From NCBI GenBank assembly GCA_032622095.1, contig CP136061.1, positions 174,495,692 through 174,559,691 on the forward strand: DNA of 64,000 nt, written 5' to 3'. Below, one piece after another: positions 10,584 to 22,384 of the stretch. Origin of the DNA: Siphonodentalium dalli. Taxonomy: Eukaryota; Mollusca; Scaphopoda; Gadilida; Siphonodentaliidae. The position numbers and the translations under genes were made by a program. The stretch's first letter is position 1. The number at the start of each line of letters is the position of its first letter. Below the pieces are notes generated by a model, which searched no databases, was not told the DNA's origin, and worked only from the letters and a program-made list of their open reading frames with translations.

Positions 10584-12441
10584 AACCCTTTAGCGTTCAG
10601 AGAGCCCCAGAGCACCCGGCCGCGTAGCGTCCAGAAAGCCCCAGAGCGCCCGGAGTTTTTGGATTTAGTTTACAACAAAAATATTGCATTATAACACAAC
10701 AAATTGATCTTATTTTTAATGTAAACAATAAAATGGATGTTACATTATTTATATTTATGTTTCTGTTGGGTTTTGTGGTAGATTTTGTACAATTTAATCG
10801 ACATTTCATAATAAAATCGTAATAAAACGAAAACTGCGTCGTCGCGGTGCTATTTTTCAAGTCAACTGAATCAATGTACTCCGCAATTGTGATCTGTGTA
10901 CAGCCATCTAATATAGTTTTATTCTACAGATGTTTATTTACAAACTTTATTTTTATTTCTAATAAAATATTTATTTGACTTGTTTATGTTTTTGAGCTAT
11001 TAATAATATGCACCTGAATTAAAAAGACCAATATCATGATTTGACCAGCGAAGCAAATACAGTTCCGAGTCAACTCCAAGACACCTGCGCTGTTGCAGTG
11101 TTGGTGTTACTAAGGACGCCGTGTTGTTCTAACTCTTTTGGCCCTAGATATGTTCTCAAATAAAACTGTCATTTGATTTGATTTTCCCCCTCATTCATCA
11201 CAATATCATATGAATAATATTTTATTTTAATACACTGATTGAGCAATTTTGAGAATTCAATAAAGTTTTGATCGGAAAGTTCGAAAACATTTTCGATTTT
11301 TCTCTTCAGTTTCACGTCCCAACGTCACGCCAATTCAGCCCAATATTGTGGGCACGGGGATTGGCTGGATTAGTACCCAAATAAATTATGTTGTTAAAGC
11401 GCATTGACAAATACATAATCTTGAGTATATTCTCCACACTATAATCGAAAAATACAAAGGAATAGACACATGATTCAATCCAAATGGTTTATTTAAAAAA
11501 CGCTCCCGCCAAGAAACGCCCACTGATAACGTGCGCAAAAACATGTACCTGTAAACACGTGTTGTTGGAAATTGGGGCGCACAATGGGGACTGCCGTTTT
11601 GTTCTCTCGTTTGATTAATAAATACTTCAGTAAATTGGCCATATCATGATGTGAAAAATCAAAGAAATGACATTGAATTACATTAGTTACTTTTATTTGA
11701 ACACTGAGTTCATGAGCATACGCGGCTATTTTTAAATTGAAAGTGCGCGCATCAATTCGGAATAATGCGCGAGGCATTTACCACAAATTACTTATCGGCA
11801 CTGTCTTGTCCTTTTATATTGAATATGATTGCTAAAAATTTAACTAAGAGAATCGTAAGATACAATGTAGGCACGAAAAAAATGTTTAATTTATTAATTG
11901 CACAAGATCTGTGCTGTGCGAATGTATTGACTGCTATGTCAAGGTCAAAAACCGGAGAAACAAAAGTAAACAAAACACACATGCGATGTACCGTAATCGA
12001 TGGTACAATGTGGACTGGTGTGGACTAATGATGCAGACAATTATAACTGAATTTACACGTAACTATTCAAGAATTAATATGTCACTTGATGATTTATTTT
12101 ATGTTTCATTTCACCACGTAGCCATTGCCTAAAAGTCACATTGATCTGTTGATGAAACAAAACTTACCTTTTGTTTGTTTATAACATTTATTGTTATAAA
12201 ATATAAAAATAAAACCTAATAAATATTCACCATACTATCATGCTTGGGGAGGGGGGTTAACAACTCTGGAAAAAATTTCTCTCAGTCGCATCCATGCAGA
12301 TGAACATAATTTCATAAAACAAGAGTCACCATACAATTCAGTAATAATACATTTTTTTCCCAATAACTTTGACGTCACCAGAAAGTTCTGTTGGCTGGAG
12401 GTAATGACGTTAGTCATATTACTGTTGGGTAAAGGGTTAAT
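10584..12441. mobile_element. Possible TTAA-bounded element (piggyBac-like)
   Basis: The left boundary reads TTAACCCTTTAGCG (10584) and the right boundary reads GGGTAAAGGGTTAA (ending near 12441). This gives TTAA duplications and short CCCTTTA inverted ends, as in piggyBac-type elements. The left end has a duplicated 'ccagagcrcccgg' phrase. The inner 11484-11650 stretch resembles 63092-63222. The inverted ends are only about 7 bases long, so the call is weak. No transposase is seen. Confidence 0.3.
11484..11650. repeat. Short dispersed repeat shared with 63092-63222
   Basis: Both places show 'tttatttaaaaa', then 'cgctcccgcc' or 'cactcccacc', 'aagcgcc', and finally 'ctcgtttgatt'. The similarity is moderate and non-coding. 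Confidence 0.5.
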
Positions 12442-13486
12442 AAAACTTCACATTAAAATTTCATTGGTTGTTTCGTTACTGAGTGATTGCTTGGCAATTG
12501 CCAATTTGACATGGATGGAATACAGTGTCTATCAAGCTCTTGATGATTTTATTCATGCTTTTCAATACTGATCAAGTATAAACAAGGTCACAGATGGTAA
12601 AACCATAACAGAATGCAATACTACTGACATACTGGGGTACAGGGGTTTTGAATGTGTAAATGTAGCATATGCCCTTCAGTTCATCTGTGCCATACTTGTT
12701 TGTCTTTGTTACCAGGTAACTACACACAGTTCATAGCAGTTTTCATCAAATCATCTTCTAAGATCTTTTGAAGTATCCAGTCGCTCGAAAGGATTGTCAC
12801 AGTTATAAGATGTGGCGATTTCTTTGTTCTGTGATGATTCTGTTAGCGTCGTTTCTTTCAAATCTTCCGCAAATTCCACAGCTAAATTCTTCAAAATTAA
12901 CGCGTATTAAACAGCATGCAACCAATAACACTTTATTTCCCGTTACATGCTGCCCGTGCTCGCAAAGAATAGTTTTCAATTAAGAGCAGTTAAACTTCCA
13001 TAATTCATCCAAAGACATATTGTTCGAATTTCATGCTTGATTGTTTGTTTTCACTTCCTGGTATGTTGGTAACGCGAGAGCCTTGGCTTTGGATTTACAG
13101 AGCAAGGGCAAAATTTGGAATTACGCGAACGTGAAACCTGTATATTCTTAAAATGAGTTCTCCTCAAGATCCATCAGGCATATTCAGCTTATATTTAGTA
13201 TGTAAGAACCTTGGGTAACCAGGATACAGATTTTTAAACTGAGGTCACCAGGTCAAATAGGGCATGTTTGGTTTGGCAAATCACTTTGAGCAAGAGTATT
13301 CTCTGTTCTCACCAAATGTCCACAGTGAAAGGTTCCACATCACTTTAACCGGAGCACCGCGAGTTCACCTGCAAGTGTATAATAAAACACACATTGACTG
13401 CCTTAAGGTGGCATAGCAAGAGCTTATTTCCAAGCAAGCAGGTCTATTGACCTCAGCCTCTGTTGCTCAGGTAAATAGTATATGTA
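12442..13486. other. Intron sequence, no gene seen
   Basis: A 71-codon frame at 12768-12983 has no recognisable motif and no splice context, so it is not annotated. The phrase 'ggttccacatcactttaacc' (13331) resembles 'ggtttcacatcactttaac' (6899), which indicates an old dispersed repeat. Confidence 0.45.
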
Positions 13487-14700
13487 CTATATATATATAT
13501 ATATATAGTGGAACAGCGAGAATTATAATATACAAAGAGTTCACAGAGGGTCATACTGCCTTTTGATTGGACATAGCTTGATCATGTGTTAGAGAGTAGT
13601 TTAGACTATTACCCGTCAAGCAAACTGTCACTCTGGCTATGATATATATAATATATGTGACCCATTGCACCAAAACCAGTCTAAAGTCTCAAACAATAAT
13701 ATTTAAGAGTTTATAACTGTCTGCTGCAACTTTAAAAGAGCTTTCCATTGATATAAGAAACATATCTGTATCTGTTTCTGTAAAATATTATCATATTTTG
13801 AATGTCAGTATTCCACACGAAAGTTGTGTAAAAATATTCTGAGATAATTGCATTCAAAGAATTTTATGGCATTTATATAGCTTGATAAGGAACAAATTTG
13901 CCATAGCAGTTAATATTTTTCTTTCGCTAAACCATGGCATATACATTTCTGGAAATGAATAAGAAACCTATATTCAATTTCAATGCAATCAACAGAATTA
14001 GAATATCTCAATTGGTTCTGTTATTGTGTAATGAATTTGAACCGATTACGATTATTTTATATGTTCACAAAAAGGAGTACAGGACACAAGTTATATAGTG
14101 GCCTTGTGGAATATATTTTGCTATTATTGCTTAATAGTAATATGGCATAACTGCCATGAAAGTATCATTTTCAAATCGTACTGCAGAGGTGTAAAATACG
14201 GTTAGGTGGGGGTCAACGTGCCGGAAACCTGGTGCTGACACCCTGCCCTTGGCTCTGCATTCTGTTTTCACAATGAGAGATAATTCTATAATATCGCCAT
14301 TGAAAATTGAACGACGACATGTCTCATTTTACGTTTATGCCCGGCCATCACAAAAAGAGTACCTTACTCCAGAAAAAAAGTAAAGTTACATTCTTGCTGC
14401 AAGAATGTAACTTTTATGGTGCTTCAAGAATGTAACTTTTATGGTGCTGCAAGAATGAAACTTTTATGGTGAATTAAATTCCACCCACAAAGGCCTTGGT
14501 CCGAAAGCTTTGGAGATGTTTCAAGAGCTCGTTATCATTTATATACTTGTCATGTTGAGGCTTATTTCCAAACATACAGTCTATTTGGCATAGATAGAAC
14601 TGCAAAGTAAAAAAAGCCAGGCAATGGTTAAACTACTCTTCAAAAGACAGTATGATCCTCTGTGAACACTAACATATCTAATAATTTTCGCTATTACTCT
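13487..14700. repeat. Inverted-repeat region with (TA)n start
   Basis: After a (TA)n run at 13487-13508, the stretch 13535-13620 ('gttcacagagggtcatactg') returns in inverted form at about 14630-14700 ('cagtatgatcctctgtgaac'). This gives diverged terminal inverted repeats around 1.1 kb of non-coding sequence. The exon at 14773 lies just outside. Confidence 0.4.
14383..14471. repeat. Small palindrome and three 27-base tandem units
   Basis: AAGTTACATTCTTG and its inverse are separated by only three bases (14383-14413). Three direct units with 'caagaatgtaacttttatgg' follow. Confidence 0.8.
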
Positions 14701-14772
14701 CCAAGGCATCAATAGGTGTATATTATACCACGATGGTGTGCAAATCTACAGCTATAGCATTTTTTTTTTCAG

Positions 14773-14945
14773 GACCTTCTCCATCGATGTCACAGAACCA
14801 TTTTAACTTTGATGAAGTTCCCATCTGTTTGCAAACAGAACATCGACTTGGAGAGCCTTGCACAATCAATTCTCTCACTGAACCTTGAAGCTTTGCCTGT
14901 AGCAATAGACAGGACAGGCATAAGTTGTCACAATCATGTAATAAG
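14773..14945 (+). CDS. MDN1: MDN1 exon 2
   Basis: The exon follows a strong acceptor (nine T then CAG) and ends at a 'gtaacg' donor. It is 173 bases, 57 codons plus two bases. It reads 'DLLHRCHRTILTLMKFP', a leucine-rich middle with 'LESLAQSILSLNLEALP', and ends 'CHNHVI' plus AG. The two leftover bases join the first G of exon 3 to make an Arg codon, which is exactly the phase exon 3 needs. That fit was the deciding evidence. The 'gtaacg' donor is weaker than the consensus. Near-identical text ('cttatttccaa' ... 'ggcatagatagaactg') lies on both sides of the exon. Confidence 0.7.
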
Positions 14946-15326
14946 GTAACGGAGTTTCTACCAAATTGTCATGTTGACGCTTATTTCCAACATACATTTG
15001 GCATAGATAGAACTGTAAGGCCTAAAAAAGCAGTTTGTTTGCCCTAACCAAACCAACCGTCTCTCAGACCCCCTTAATGGAGGCCCACGCAAGCAGGTGG
15101 TCTGTCCCCCTAATAATGAGATAATCCTGACGATCTTGTGTGTGAACATTATGGATACAAAGCTTAATCGGGACCAGATTTGTCCACTTTTAAGGCTTAT
15201 GGTGAGGTCATGGTGGCGTCCCCTCATTTGTTGATAGGTAATCTTGATGAACACGTGCGCGTGATTTATATTTTACTCATTCTTATGACACGCCCCTGTA
15301 GCGGGGACTGAGTGGAACTTTATTAT
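14946..15326. other. Intron sequence between exon 2 and a repeat
   Basis: The stretch 14965-15030 is a second copy of 14548-14616 ('cttatttcca' ... 'ggcatagatagaactg'). The rest shows nothing recognisable. Confidence 0.45.
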
Positions 15327-16016
15327 GCCCCCGATCTCCGATGGAGATTTGGGGGTATATAGTGGAGCCCTCCGTCCGTCCTTCCGTCCATCCGTCCTTC
15401 TGTCCGTCCGTCCGTCCTTCGCCCGTCCATACGAACGTTTCAACCCATAACTTTGGTTTTGCTAATTCAATTCAGTTGATCTTTGGTATGCCAATAGACC
15501 AGCCGGGGGGACAAGATTTCCCCATAACTGTGGTTTCGTCCGCCCATTTTTTCCAGAGTTACGCCCCTTTTTGGACTTGGAAAATTCAGGTTTTCTGCTA
15601 CTTTTTTTGGTTTCCAGATGATAACTTGATTTTGGATTGTTTTTTTGCAAAACCCGTTTAAAAAAAACAAAACAACTTTAAGTCGAAAAAGGGTCATAAC
15701 TCTCACAAAAATTATCCGATTGAACAGAAATTTTACCTTGACCTGTATTGCGATATTGGTAATACACCAATATCGCAATACAGGTCAAGGTAAAATTTCT
15801 GTTCAATCGGATAATTTTTGTGAGAGTTATGACCCTTTTTCGAAGTTTTTTTTTTAGAAAATTCAGTTTTCCTTCTATTTTTGTGGCACCAGACCAAATT
15901 TGAAGCTAACATAGAACAACATGTGGTGCCATTTAATAAGTATTTGCACAAAAATAAGAAAAATCCTCTCTGATTGTACAGTCGGGGGCGTTACCTCCGC
16001 CCAGCGGTGCACTTGT
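15327..16016. repeat. 'ccgtccgtcc' family repeat with a palindromic centre
   Basis: The block opens with 'tatgcccccgatctccg' and 'gggggtatatagtgg', then a run of 'ccgtccgtccttc' words. It closes with 'gtcgggggcgttacctccg'. The middle has been replaced by a perfect inverted repeat (15684-15842). The open frames of about 60-106 codons here on both strands are products of the repeat and the palindrome. Confidence 0.7.
15684..15842. repeat. Perfect palindrome, 77-base arms and 5-base loop
   Basis: The left arm 15684-15760 begins CGAAAAAGGGTCATAACTCT and ends GCGATATTGGT. The right arm 15766-15842 is its exact reverse complement, base for base by my reading. Only 'aatac' separates the arms. Perfect arms imply a very recent event, a sequence under strong gene conversion, or a read or assembly artefact. 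Confidence 0.9.
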
Positions 16017-16367
16017 TGGCACTTGTTGGCCTTGATGGTGGTGGCTAAGAAATTTGTTCGCTTCTGACAGCAGAGTATGGTTTCAGAGTATGGTTGTAAA
16101 CTTATTAAAATAATACGCTATACTAAGTCGAATTATGCTTTACTATTGAACATCACCATACGATGATATCCTGAATTTGGGGCGTTTAGAATTATGATAA
16201 TGATTATGAACATGAACATACTTATTCAGAAGTACAACCAATTGTGAGGAATACAGACCCCCCCCCCCCCCCCCCCATTAAGATAACAAATAAATATATA
16301 AATATTATTTTTGTTGGTAGGACCTTGGTTACTGAAGAGTAATCAACCCTGGTTATTTTTTTTTCAG
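16017..16367. other. Intron sequence with poly-C run
   Basis: A poly-C tract of about 18 bases lies at 16258-16276. The remainder is AT-rich up to the acceptor of exon 3. The words 'cacttgttgg' and 'ggtttcagagtatgg' are each duplicated in tandem. Confidence 0.5.
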
Positions 16368-16626
16368 GATATTGTTGTCAGCTTTGCAATATATTGCCAT
16401 CCACACATCTCTCACAAAACATATCAGTTCCAAATGTATGCATCTTCTCTTGAGAATATTCAGCACTTTTGTTACATTTTGGCGGGAGAACGAAAATAAG
16501 AAGAAGGAGATAGAGACTGAGAGAACTAGCTTGTATCGTTTTGGACTGATGACTCACGGTGATGATCGAACTCAACAGAAGCTTGATGAAGAGAATTTCA
16601 GCCAGACATTCCCATCTTATAGTCAT
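16368..16626 (+). CDS. MDN1: MDN1 exon 3
   Basis: The exon has 259 bases between a T-rich 'ttttcag' acceptor and a 'gttagt' donor. It starts with one base that completes a codon from exon 2 and ends in phase 0. The first half is a hydrophobic helix ('ILLSALQYIAIHTSL', then 'LLLRIFSTFVTFWRE'). The second half is the highly charged 'ENKKKEIETERTSLYRF', then 'HGDDR' and 'NFSQTFPSY'. A charged stretch leading to SLYR(Y/F), then an acidic loop and an F..xFP.Y motif, is a hallmark of the midasin linker (from memory of the family). The other frame, open from 16311 to 16499, lacks these motifs and stops. Confidence 0.85.
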
Positions 16627-16739
16627 GTTAGTGTCTTATTTTGCATGCTTTGTTTCTCTTATTTTAGGCATTACAGCAGTACATAAAAAGAAGGTTTTTC
16701 CAAATGATATTTTGTAACTTTTAGCTAATGTTTGACCAT

Positions 16740-17479
16740 CTGTCCTGTCCGTCCATGAGTCCATCCATGCATCCCATCAGTAGCCATTGATTTTTTTCCC
16801 GAAATTTCGTTAAAAAACGTGTTCGCCAACAGCCATCTTGGATTTCACATTTGAATTCATTAGCATACAATTATTGGAGAATTGTTTTGAAAATTTGACA
16901 CAAATGTTAGCTACAGACCACATCCCTCGTCAACAAACTTCATATGGGTCTTTTTGGTGTCCACCAGTAGCCATCTTTTTTTTTACTCTTTGCATGACTA
17001 AATCCTTTCGCTCACCCTCCAGGCCATATCCCTCATCCGATCATCAACACACTTTATATGGATCTTCAAGATGACCATTGATTTCTTCAAAAAAAAATAA
17101 AAAACATGGCCGCCAGCAGCCATTTTGGATTTTACTCTTGGCATGACCAAATCCATTGGCATTCCCTACAGGCCACATCCTTCATCGTCAAACAAACTTT
17201 GTATAGATCTTCGAGGTGTCCTCTAGATAGAAGCCACATAATTTTTCCCATACTTGATAAAAACATGGCCTCCACATTGATTTCACATTTGAAGCCATCA
17301 GCTGATTCTGCAGCCCACATTTATAGGAGAAATGTTTTGAAAATTTACAGGCATGTTTAGGATCACTTCTAGATGGGTGCTATCAAATCTGAATGATTGT
17401 CTGAAAAACATGGATGCCAGCAGCCATCTTGTGTTTTACTCTTTGCTTGACTAAATATTTCATCATGCCCTTGCAGCCA
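16740..17479. repeat. 'aacatggccgccagcagccat' family, diverged units
   Basis: Three or four units carry 'cagccatcttggat', 'tttactcttt' and 'catgactaaatcc'. The family forms better preserved arrays at 18940-19720 and 53565-55640. Frames of 60-88 codons here follow the repeat units and are not genes. Confidence 0.7.
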
Positions 17480-17631
17480 ATATTAGTTATCTTCGGCAAC
17501 ATCAGGGGTACATGGAGATTTAATACCTGGATGTCGATTGTAAACCCCAAGACGGAGCTGAGGTGTTCAAAAAGAGAGATCCGGTTATTAAATCTCTATG
17601 TACCCCACCAAGTTGACGGGGATAACGATAT
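17480..17631. mobile_element. Short hairpin MITE
   Basis: Left arm 17480-17527 (with 'ggggtacatggagattta') and right arm 17583-17631 (with 'taaatctctatgtacccc') are imperfect reverse complements. About 55 bases separate them. The element interrupts a unit of the 'cagcagccat' repeat. Confidence 0.7.
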
Positions 17632-17689
17632 TGTCCCTATGCACAGCAATAGCAAAGTAGTCTGGCCGTTGAAACTCTGAGGCAGAATC

Positions 17690-18560
17690 TGGGGAACAAT
17701 ATATCAAAAATCTGCTAAAATCCGCTGTGGGGAAAATTTTCTACAGCTCGTTGAAATGGGGTCCTATTTATGGCTTTTTGTGTAAATTTTGCTGTTTAGT
17801 CGAGTCAATCTGATGGAAAGGAAAACCCAACGTGAACAAATTACTATGCAATGTCTTTTGGTGTGTTTGAATGTGACTATATCCATATGATAACATAAAC
17901 AAAATTTGTATGAATCCCAGGGTGGGAAAATCGTCATTTTTGGGTCAAAAGACAGGCATATGTAAACAAAAATGGTGAAAATTGTAAATTTCTGGTTGAG
18001 ACTCAGATTTTAAGGTGAACCTATATTAAATTGGTAACAAGCTCTTGTTGGTGTTACTTTGTCTGGCAGAATCTGGGGAACAATATATCCAAAATTCGCT
18101 TTGGGGGGAATTTTCTACATATCTTTGAAATAGGGTCCTATTTATGGCTTTTTTGTGTCAAGTTTGCAGTTCCTTATTAGTCCAGTTAAACGGATGGAAG
18201 GAAACGCCCAACCGTGAAAAAATTTGCTATACAATGACTTTTGGTCTTTTTGAGTGTGATTATACTCATATAATATTTCCAAAATCCCCATGAACCAGAA
18301 TGGGAAAGTCGTAATTTTTTAGTCAAAATACTGGAATATGTAAACAAAAATGGTGAAAATTGGAATTTTTTAAATAAACAAATCTGCCAACCATAAACAC
18401 TCAGTCGAGTTCCGTGACTGCCAAATGTGACCCTATAATAACATATCCAAAATGGGCATGCGTTTAATGAAGGGAAAATCGTTAATTTTGGATAAAAATG
18501 AAGAAAATATGTAAGAAATTGGTGAAAATTGGAATTTTTGTCTGGGAACCAGGTCGGCCA
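17690..18560. repeat. Tandem repeat of about 370-base units, two and a half copies
   Basis: The phrase 'ggcagaatctggggaacaat' starts units at about 17681 and 18065. A partial third unit (about 18380-18560) repeats 'gtgaaaattg' and 'gggaaaatcg' words. The 147-codon minus-strand frame across it reflects the repeat and has no known motif. Confidence 0.65.
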
Positions 18561-19744
18561 AAATGCTTCTCCAGACTGGGGCCCCAGTATTAAACTTGAT
18601 CCATTTTTTCGTAAGGATGTCTGCTCCAACTAATTTGACGCTAACATGTGGTGGTGAATGTTACGGGGCAATATGGCGACAATTTCCTGGAGTGTACTAC
18701 CATTCACTACAGGGTCCTCTAAATGTATTAATGTGACAGAAACCTGCAACAACAAAATGCATTATTAGCTCAACTTTACTTTGTAAAGTTTGAGCTATTG
18801 CCATGGCTTTGTCGTCCGTGTGTGTGTGCGTGTGTGATGCATCAACAATACAGGCTACAGGTCGTACCTTTGGTTGGATCATTATGAAATTTGATATAGC
18901 TGTTGACATCAACATTTAGACCGGAAAGATTCATTTTGGGGTCATTCGAAAAAAAAACATGGCCGTCAGTGGCCATCTTGGATTTCAATATTCAACCATT
19001 AGCATAGTCTACAGGTCGTACTGTTTGTCTGATCATCATGAAATTTGTCATGGATATTAATATTGACATGTAGATGGGAACGAGTAATTTTGGAGTCATT
19101 CGGCCAAAAAACATGGCCGCCAGCAGCCATGTTCACCCTACTATGGGAAAAGTCTTGAAAATAAGCTACCCCGAAATTCAAGGTCTTGAAAAGTCATGGA
19201 ATATCCCAAGGCCGAGTTCTTAGGTAAATAAACGCTGTTACTTTCCGATCTTATCGTGTAAGCTTGCGATACCATCTCCGTAGTCATAGTTGAACTACAC
19301 GTTTTACAGTATGCTGAAACACGAATTGTCTCCCTTACCGGAACTCCTGTTTGACCGCTAAATATATCAGAATTTGACCTAAATAGTTGATGAACCCTTT
19401 ACAGGTCGTACTGTTCATCTGATCATCATGAAATTTGTCATGGATGTTAATATTGACATGTAGATGGGAACGATTAATTTTGGGGTCATTCGGCCAAAAA
19501 ATATGGCCGCCAGCAGCCATCTTGGATTTTAGTCTTTGTATGACTAAACCCTTTAGCACGGGCTACAGGTCGTACCTTTAGTTTGATCATCATAAAATTT
19601 GTCATGGATGTTAATAATGACATGTAGATGGGAACGAGTCATTTTGGGGTCATTCGGCCAAAAAACATGGCCGCCAGCAGCCATCTTGGATTTTACTCTG
19701 TGTATGACTAAATCCTTTACTGCTCATTTTTTACACTCCTTTTT

Positions 19745-20320
19745 ATGTTTACTCATACCATAGTATGGTAAACATAGTGTCGTTGTCCGGATTGACCACT
19801 CGTCGTTCGTTAGTCCGTCCGTCCGTCTGTCTGTCTGTCTGTAGACACTTTACGCATGGTGCGATAACTGAAATATTTTCTATCTGATCGGAACCAAATT
19901 TTGTATATGAATTTCTCAGCACCAAATACAGATCGAGTTCGATTATGGGTTTGATCCGAGTTTTTTTTACGGAGTTATTGCCCTTTTTCGAATTCATGCA
20001 TGCTGCCATAACTCTTAATTTTTTTTATCTGATCGGAACCAAATTTGGTATGTGAGTTTCTCAGCCCAAAATACATATCGAGTTCGAATATGGGTTTGAT
20101 CCGATATTATTTAATGGAGTTATGGCCCTTTGACATAGAATTCATGCATGCTTCGATAAATCAACCATTTTTCAACTGATAGGAACCAAATTTGGTACGT
20201 GAGTTCCGTCAACTCAAAATACAGATCGAGTTTGAATATGGGTTAGATCTGATTTGTTTATACCAGAGTTATGGCCCATTTTCAACTAAGAATTGAACAG
20301 ATTTGAGTTTTTGATAACCC
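19745..20320. repeat. 'ataccatagtatggtaaac' repeat, copy 1
   Basis: The block opens with the palindromic 'accatagtatggt', then 'catagtgtcgttgtccgg', a 'gtccgtctgtctg' tract, and three units of 'ggaaccaaatttggtatg' with 'agatcgagttcgaatatggg'. Related copies start at 20743 and 57016. Confidence 0.7.
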
Positions 20321-20742
20321 AGGTAGATTACAATTAACTACCAGTAATACAAGCTTAACTGCAATAGAGAGTGTTCTGAGAGACTAGCTGTAGTGTTGTC
20401 TTATTGAACTAGTTATTTTTAGCCACCATATATACCACATTGTAGTGAAGCTGTAACCCTTTCAATTATTCAATGGACTCTCCTTTTCAGTTCTAAAAGT
20501 TTTAATTGGAATAGTCTATTATTCATTTGTAGGGATGTTCTCATTTTAATTTTCAATTAATCATTCTTCTGTTATATCTCCAGGTTTCTCCTCATTCACT
20601 TGCATGGATTTCTGTAGTTAAAGATTAACAAATCTCAACATTCCTGATACTTTCATCTGATACCATGTCTCATTTTATATTGGTTTATTTTGACAAACTC
20701 TTTGCTCCTATTGATTGATTAATTTATTTTGATTGTTATGTG

Positions 20743-21240
20743 TACCCATACCATAGTATGGTACACATATTGTCGATGTCCGGATTGACCACTTGTCGTC
20801 CGTCCGTCTGTCGGTAGACACTTTACGCATGGTACGATAACTCAAACATTTTGTTTATTCGATTGGAACCAAATTTTGTATATCTGTTTCTCAGCCCAAA
20901 ATACAGATCGAGTTAAAATATGGGTTTGATCCAAGTTTTTTTTTTATTGAGTTATGGCCCTTCTTCAACTTAGAATTCATGCATGCTGCAATAACTAAAA
21001 AAGTATATATCTGAAATCAAATTTCGTATGTCAATTTCTCCACCCAAAATACAGATAGTATTCGAATATGGGTTTGATCCAATTTTTTTAACAAGAGTTG
21101 TGGGCCTATTTAAAAAAAAAAATTCTAATCTTTTTAAGATTAATAATTAATGTTATGGATTTTAGATTCCAAGCTGAAAATAGCTAATCACTCTCACCAA
21201 GGTATGGATTAAACATCTGCCGATCGTGATCGGCCTCTCG
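20743..21240. repeat. 'ataccatagtatggtacac' repeat, copy 2
   Basis: It has the same organisation as the copy at 19745, with two internal units. It ends with 'tgccgatcgtgatcggcctc', which contains the palindrome CCGATCGTGATCGG in imperfect form. The same ending occurs at 61878-61900 without its left part. Confidence 0.65.
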
Positions 21241-21301
21241 TTAATCTCTCTATTCATTGCTCATCACAAAAAAAATTACCTTCTTTACAAAGTTGAGCTA
21301 C

Positions 21302-22384
21302 AGTGTCATTGACACTTTTATTCCTGTTGCCATAGCATAATTATGCCTGTCATTTCGTGCATAATTTGACACTAAACCTATAAAATGGCAAAATCCTAAT
21401 CCGTTGTAGTAAGTCATATCCCAAGGATTTGGCAATTCGGTGTCTAAACAGTTTTCAAAATGACAGCGAAAATGGCAGTCGGAAGTGATCAATTGAAGTG
21501 TTGTATTTTTGGGGATTTTTTTTTACTAAATCTTATCGTATAGCCAATATGTAGTCATATATGCTACCATACGAGTTTCCAAAGTCACCAGTAGTTTCAT
21601 AATACATCAAATGAGTGTCCCAAACCATATACAGTTACAAAACCCATCTGGTATCCAAAAAAAACCAACGTGTGAGTATCCAAATCCATAGGACGGGAAG
21701 TTTGGTGGGCGATATTTAAATGGGCTGCGTCCATGAGTCCGTCCATTGGTAACAACTTTGAAGCTCTATTTCTTTGTCATCGACAGGCGGATTTCGATGG
21801 TCTTAGATATGTTGATAAACCAACATGGCCCTTTTTGAGTAATGGGACTTATTGTGAAAAAGGATTTGACTCTTTGTCACACCCTAGAGGCAACATCCCT
21901 CATTCGATTGTCACCAAACTTCATATAGATCTTGGAGGTGACTTTTTGATGGAAGCAGTCAAATTTTTCCCTCGTTAATGCTCCACCAGTGCTGCTCCTG
22001 TCATGAAAGGGTTAAAACATGACCCTCAATATCTATATTACTTAATGTATTTAATACTTAGACATTTAACTTTCCAGGTTCTGAATCACTCTGTTCCCAT
22101 GAAATTATCCCCTCTCATATTGAGCTACAGTGTCATTGACACTTTTATTTTGTTTTTGGAGAAATTTTGGTCAGTGATCTTTCATTTGACTTTATTTCAG
22201 CTGATAATTTTTTGGTACATTTCAATGTTGATATTCTCAGACTTCATATATAATATTTAATTAATTATTTCTTGTATTTTCTTTTACCTGAAATTATGAA
22301 GTTACAATTTTAGCATTTAATCACTGGAGCACACTGCAAATTCTCACATCTGAGCTTGAGTTATTATGAAATTTTATCTTGCAG
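21302..22384. other. Intron sequence with repeat fragments
   Basis: It contains a unit of the 'catatagatcttgga' repeat at about 21720-21980 and a 'cagctcctgtcatgaaagg' piece near 21985-22018, related to the MITE at 25006. It also holds a 'gagctacagtgtcattgac' end at 22122-22143. Two conserved-looking dyads AGTGTCATTGACACT lie at 21302-21316 and 22129-22143. Frames at 21733 and 22003 are repeat-derived. Confidence 0.5.

Larger units (their letters stand above)
18766..21301. repeat. Composite repeat bounded by inverted 'tagctcaactt' ends
   Basis: The left end 'tagctcaactttactttg' forms its own small hairpin with 'gtaaagtttgagcta' (18768-18796). The right end, 21285-21301, reads 'ctttacaaagttgagcta'. 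Inside are three 'catggccgccagcagccat' units (18957-19720), each with 'ttgacatgtagatgggaacg'. Two 'accatagtatggt' repeats follow. It is probably several elements rather than one. No protein-coding gene is seen. Confidence 0.5.

Noticed and set aside
12768-12983. 71-codon frame with a hydrophobic start that resembles a signal peptide
   Set aside because: No supporting motif, promoter or splice site. It is a single short frame in AT-rich intron.
15341-15857. Several overlapping frames of 60-106 codons on both strands
   Set aside because: They are produced by the 'ccgtccgtcc' tract and by the perfect palindrome, which makes mirrored frames.
16311-16499. Alternative frame across exon 3
   Set aside because: It stops inside the exon at TAA. 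The frame with the charged stretch and SLYRF is open to the donor and fits both neighbouring phases.
18186-18629. 147-codon minus-strand open frame
   Set aside because: It runs through a tandem repeat of about 370-base units and shows no known motif; its length comes from the repeat composition.
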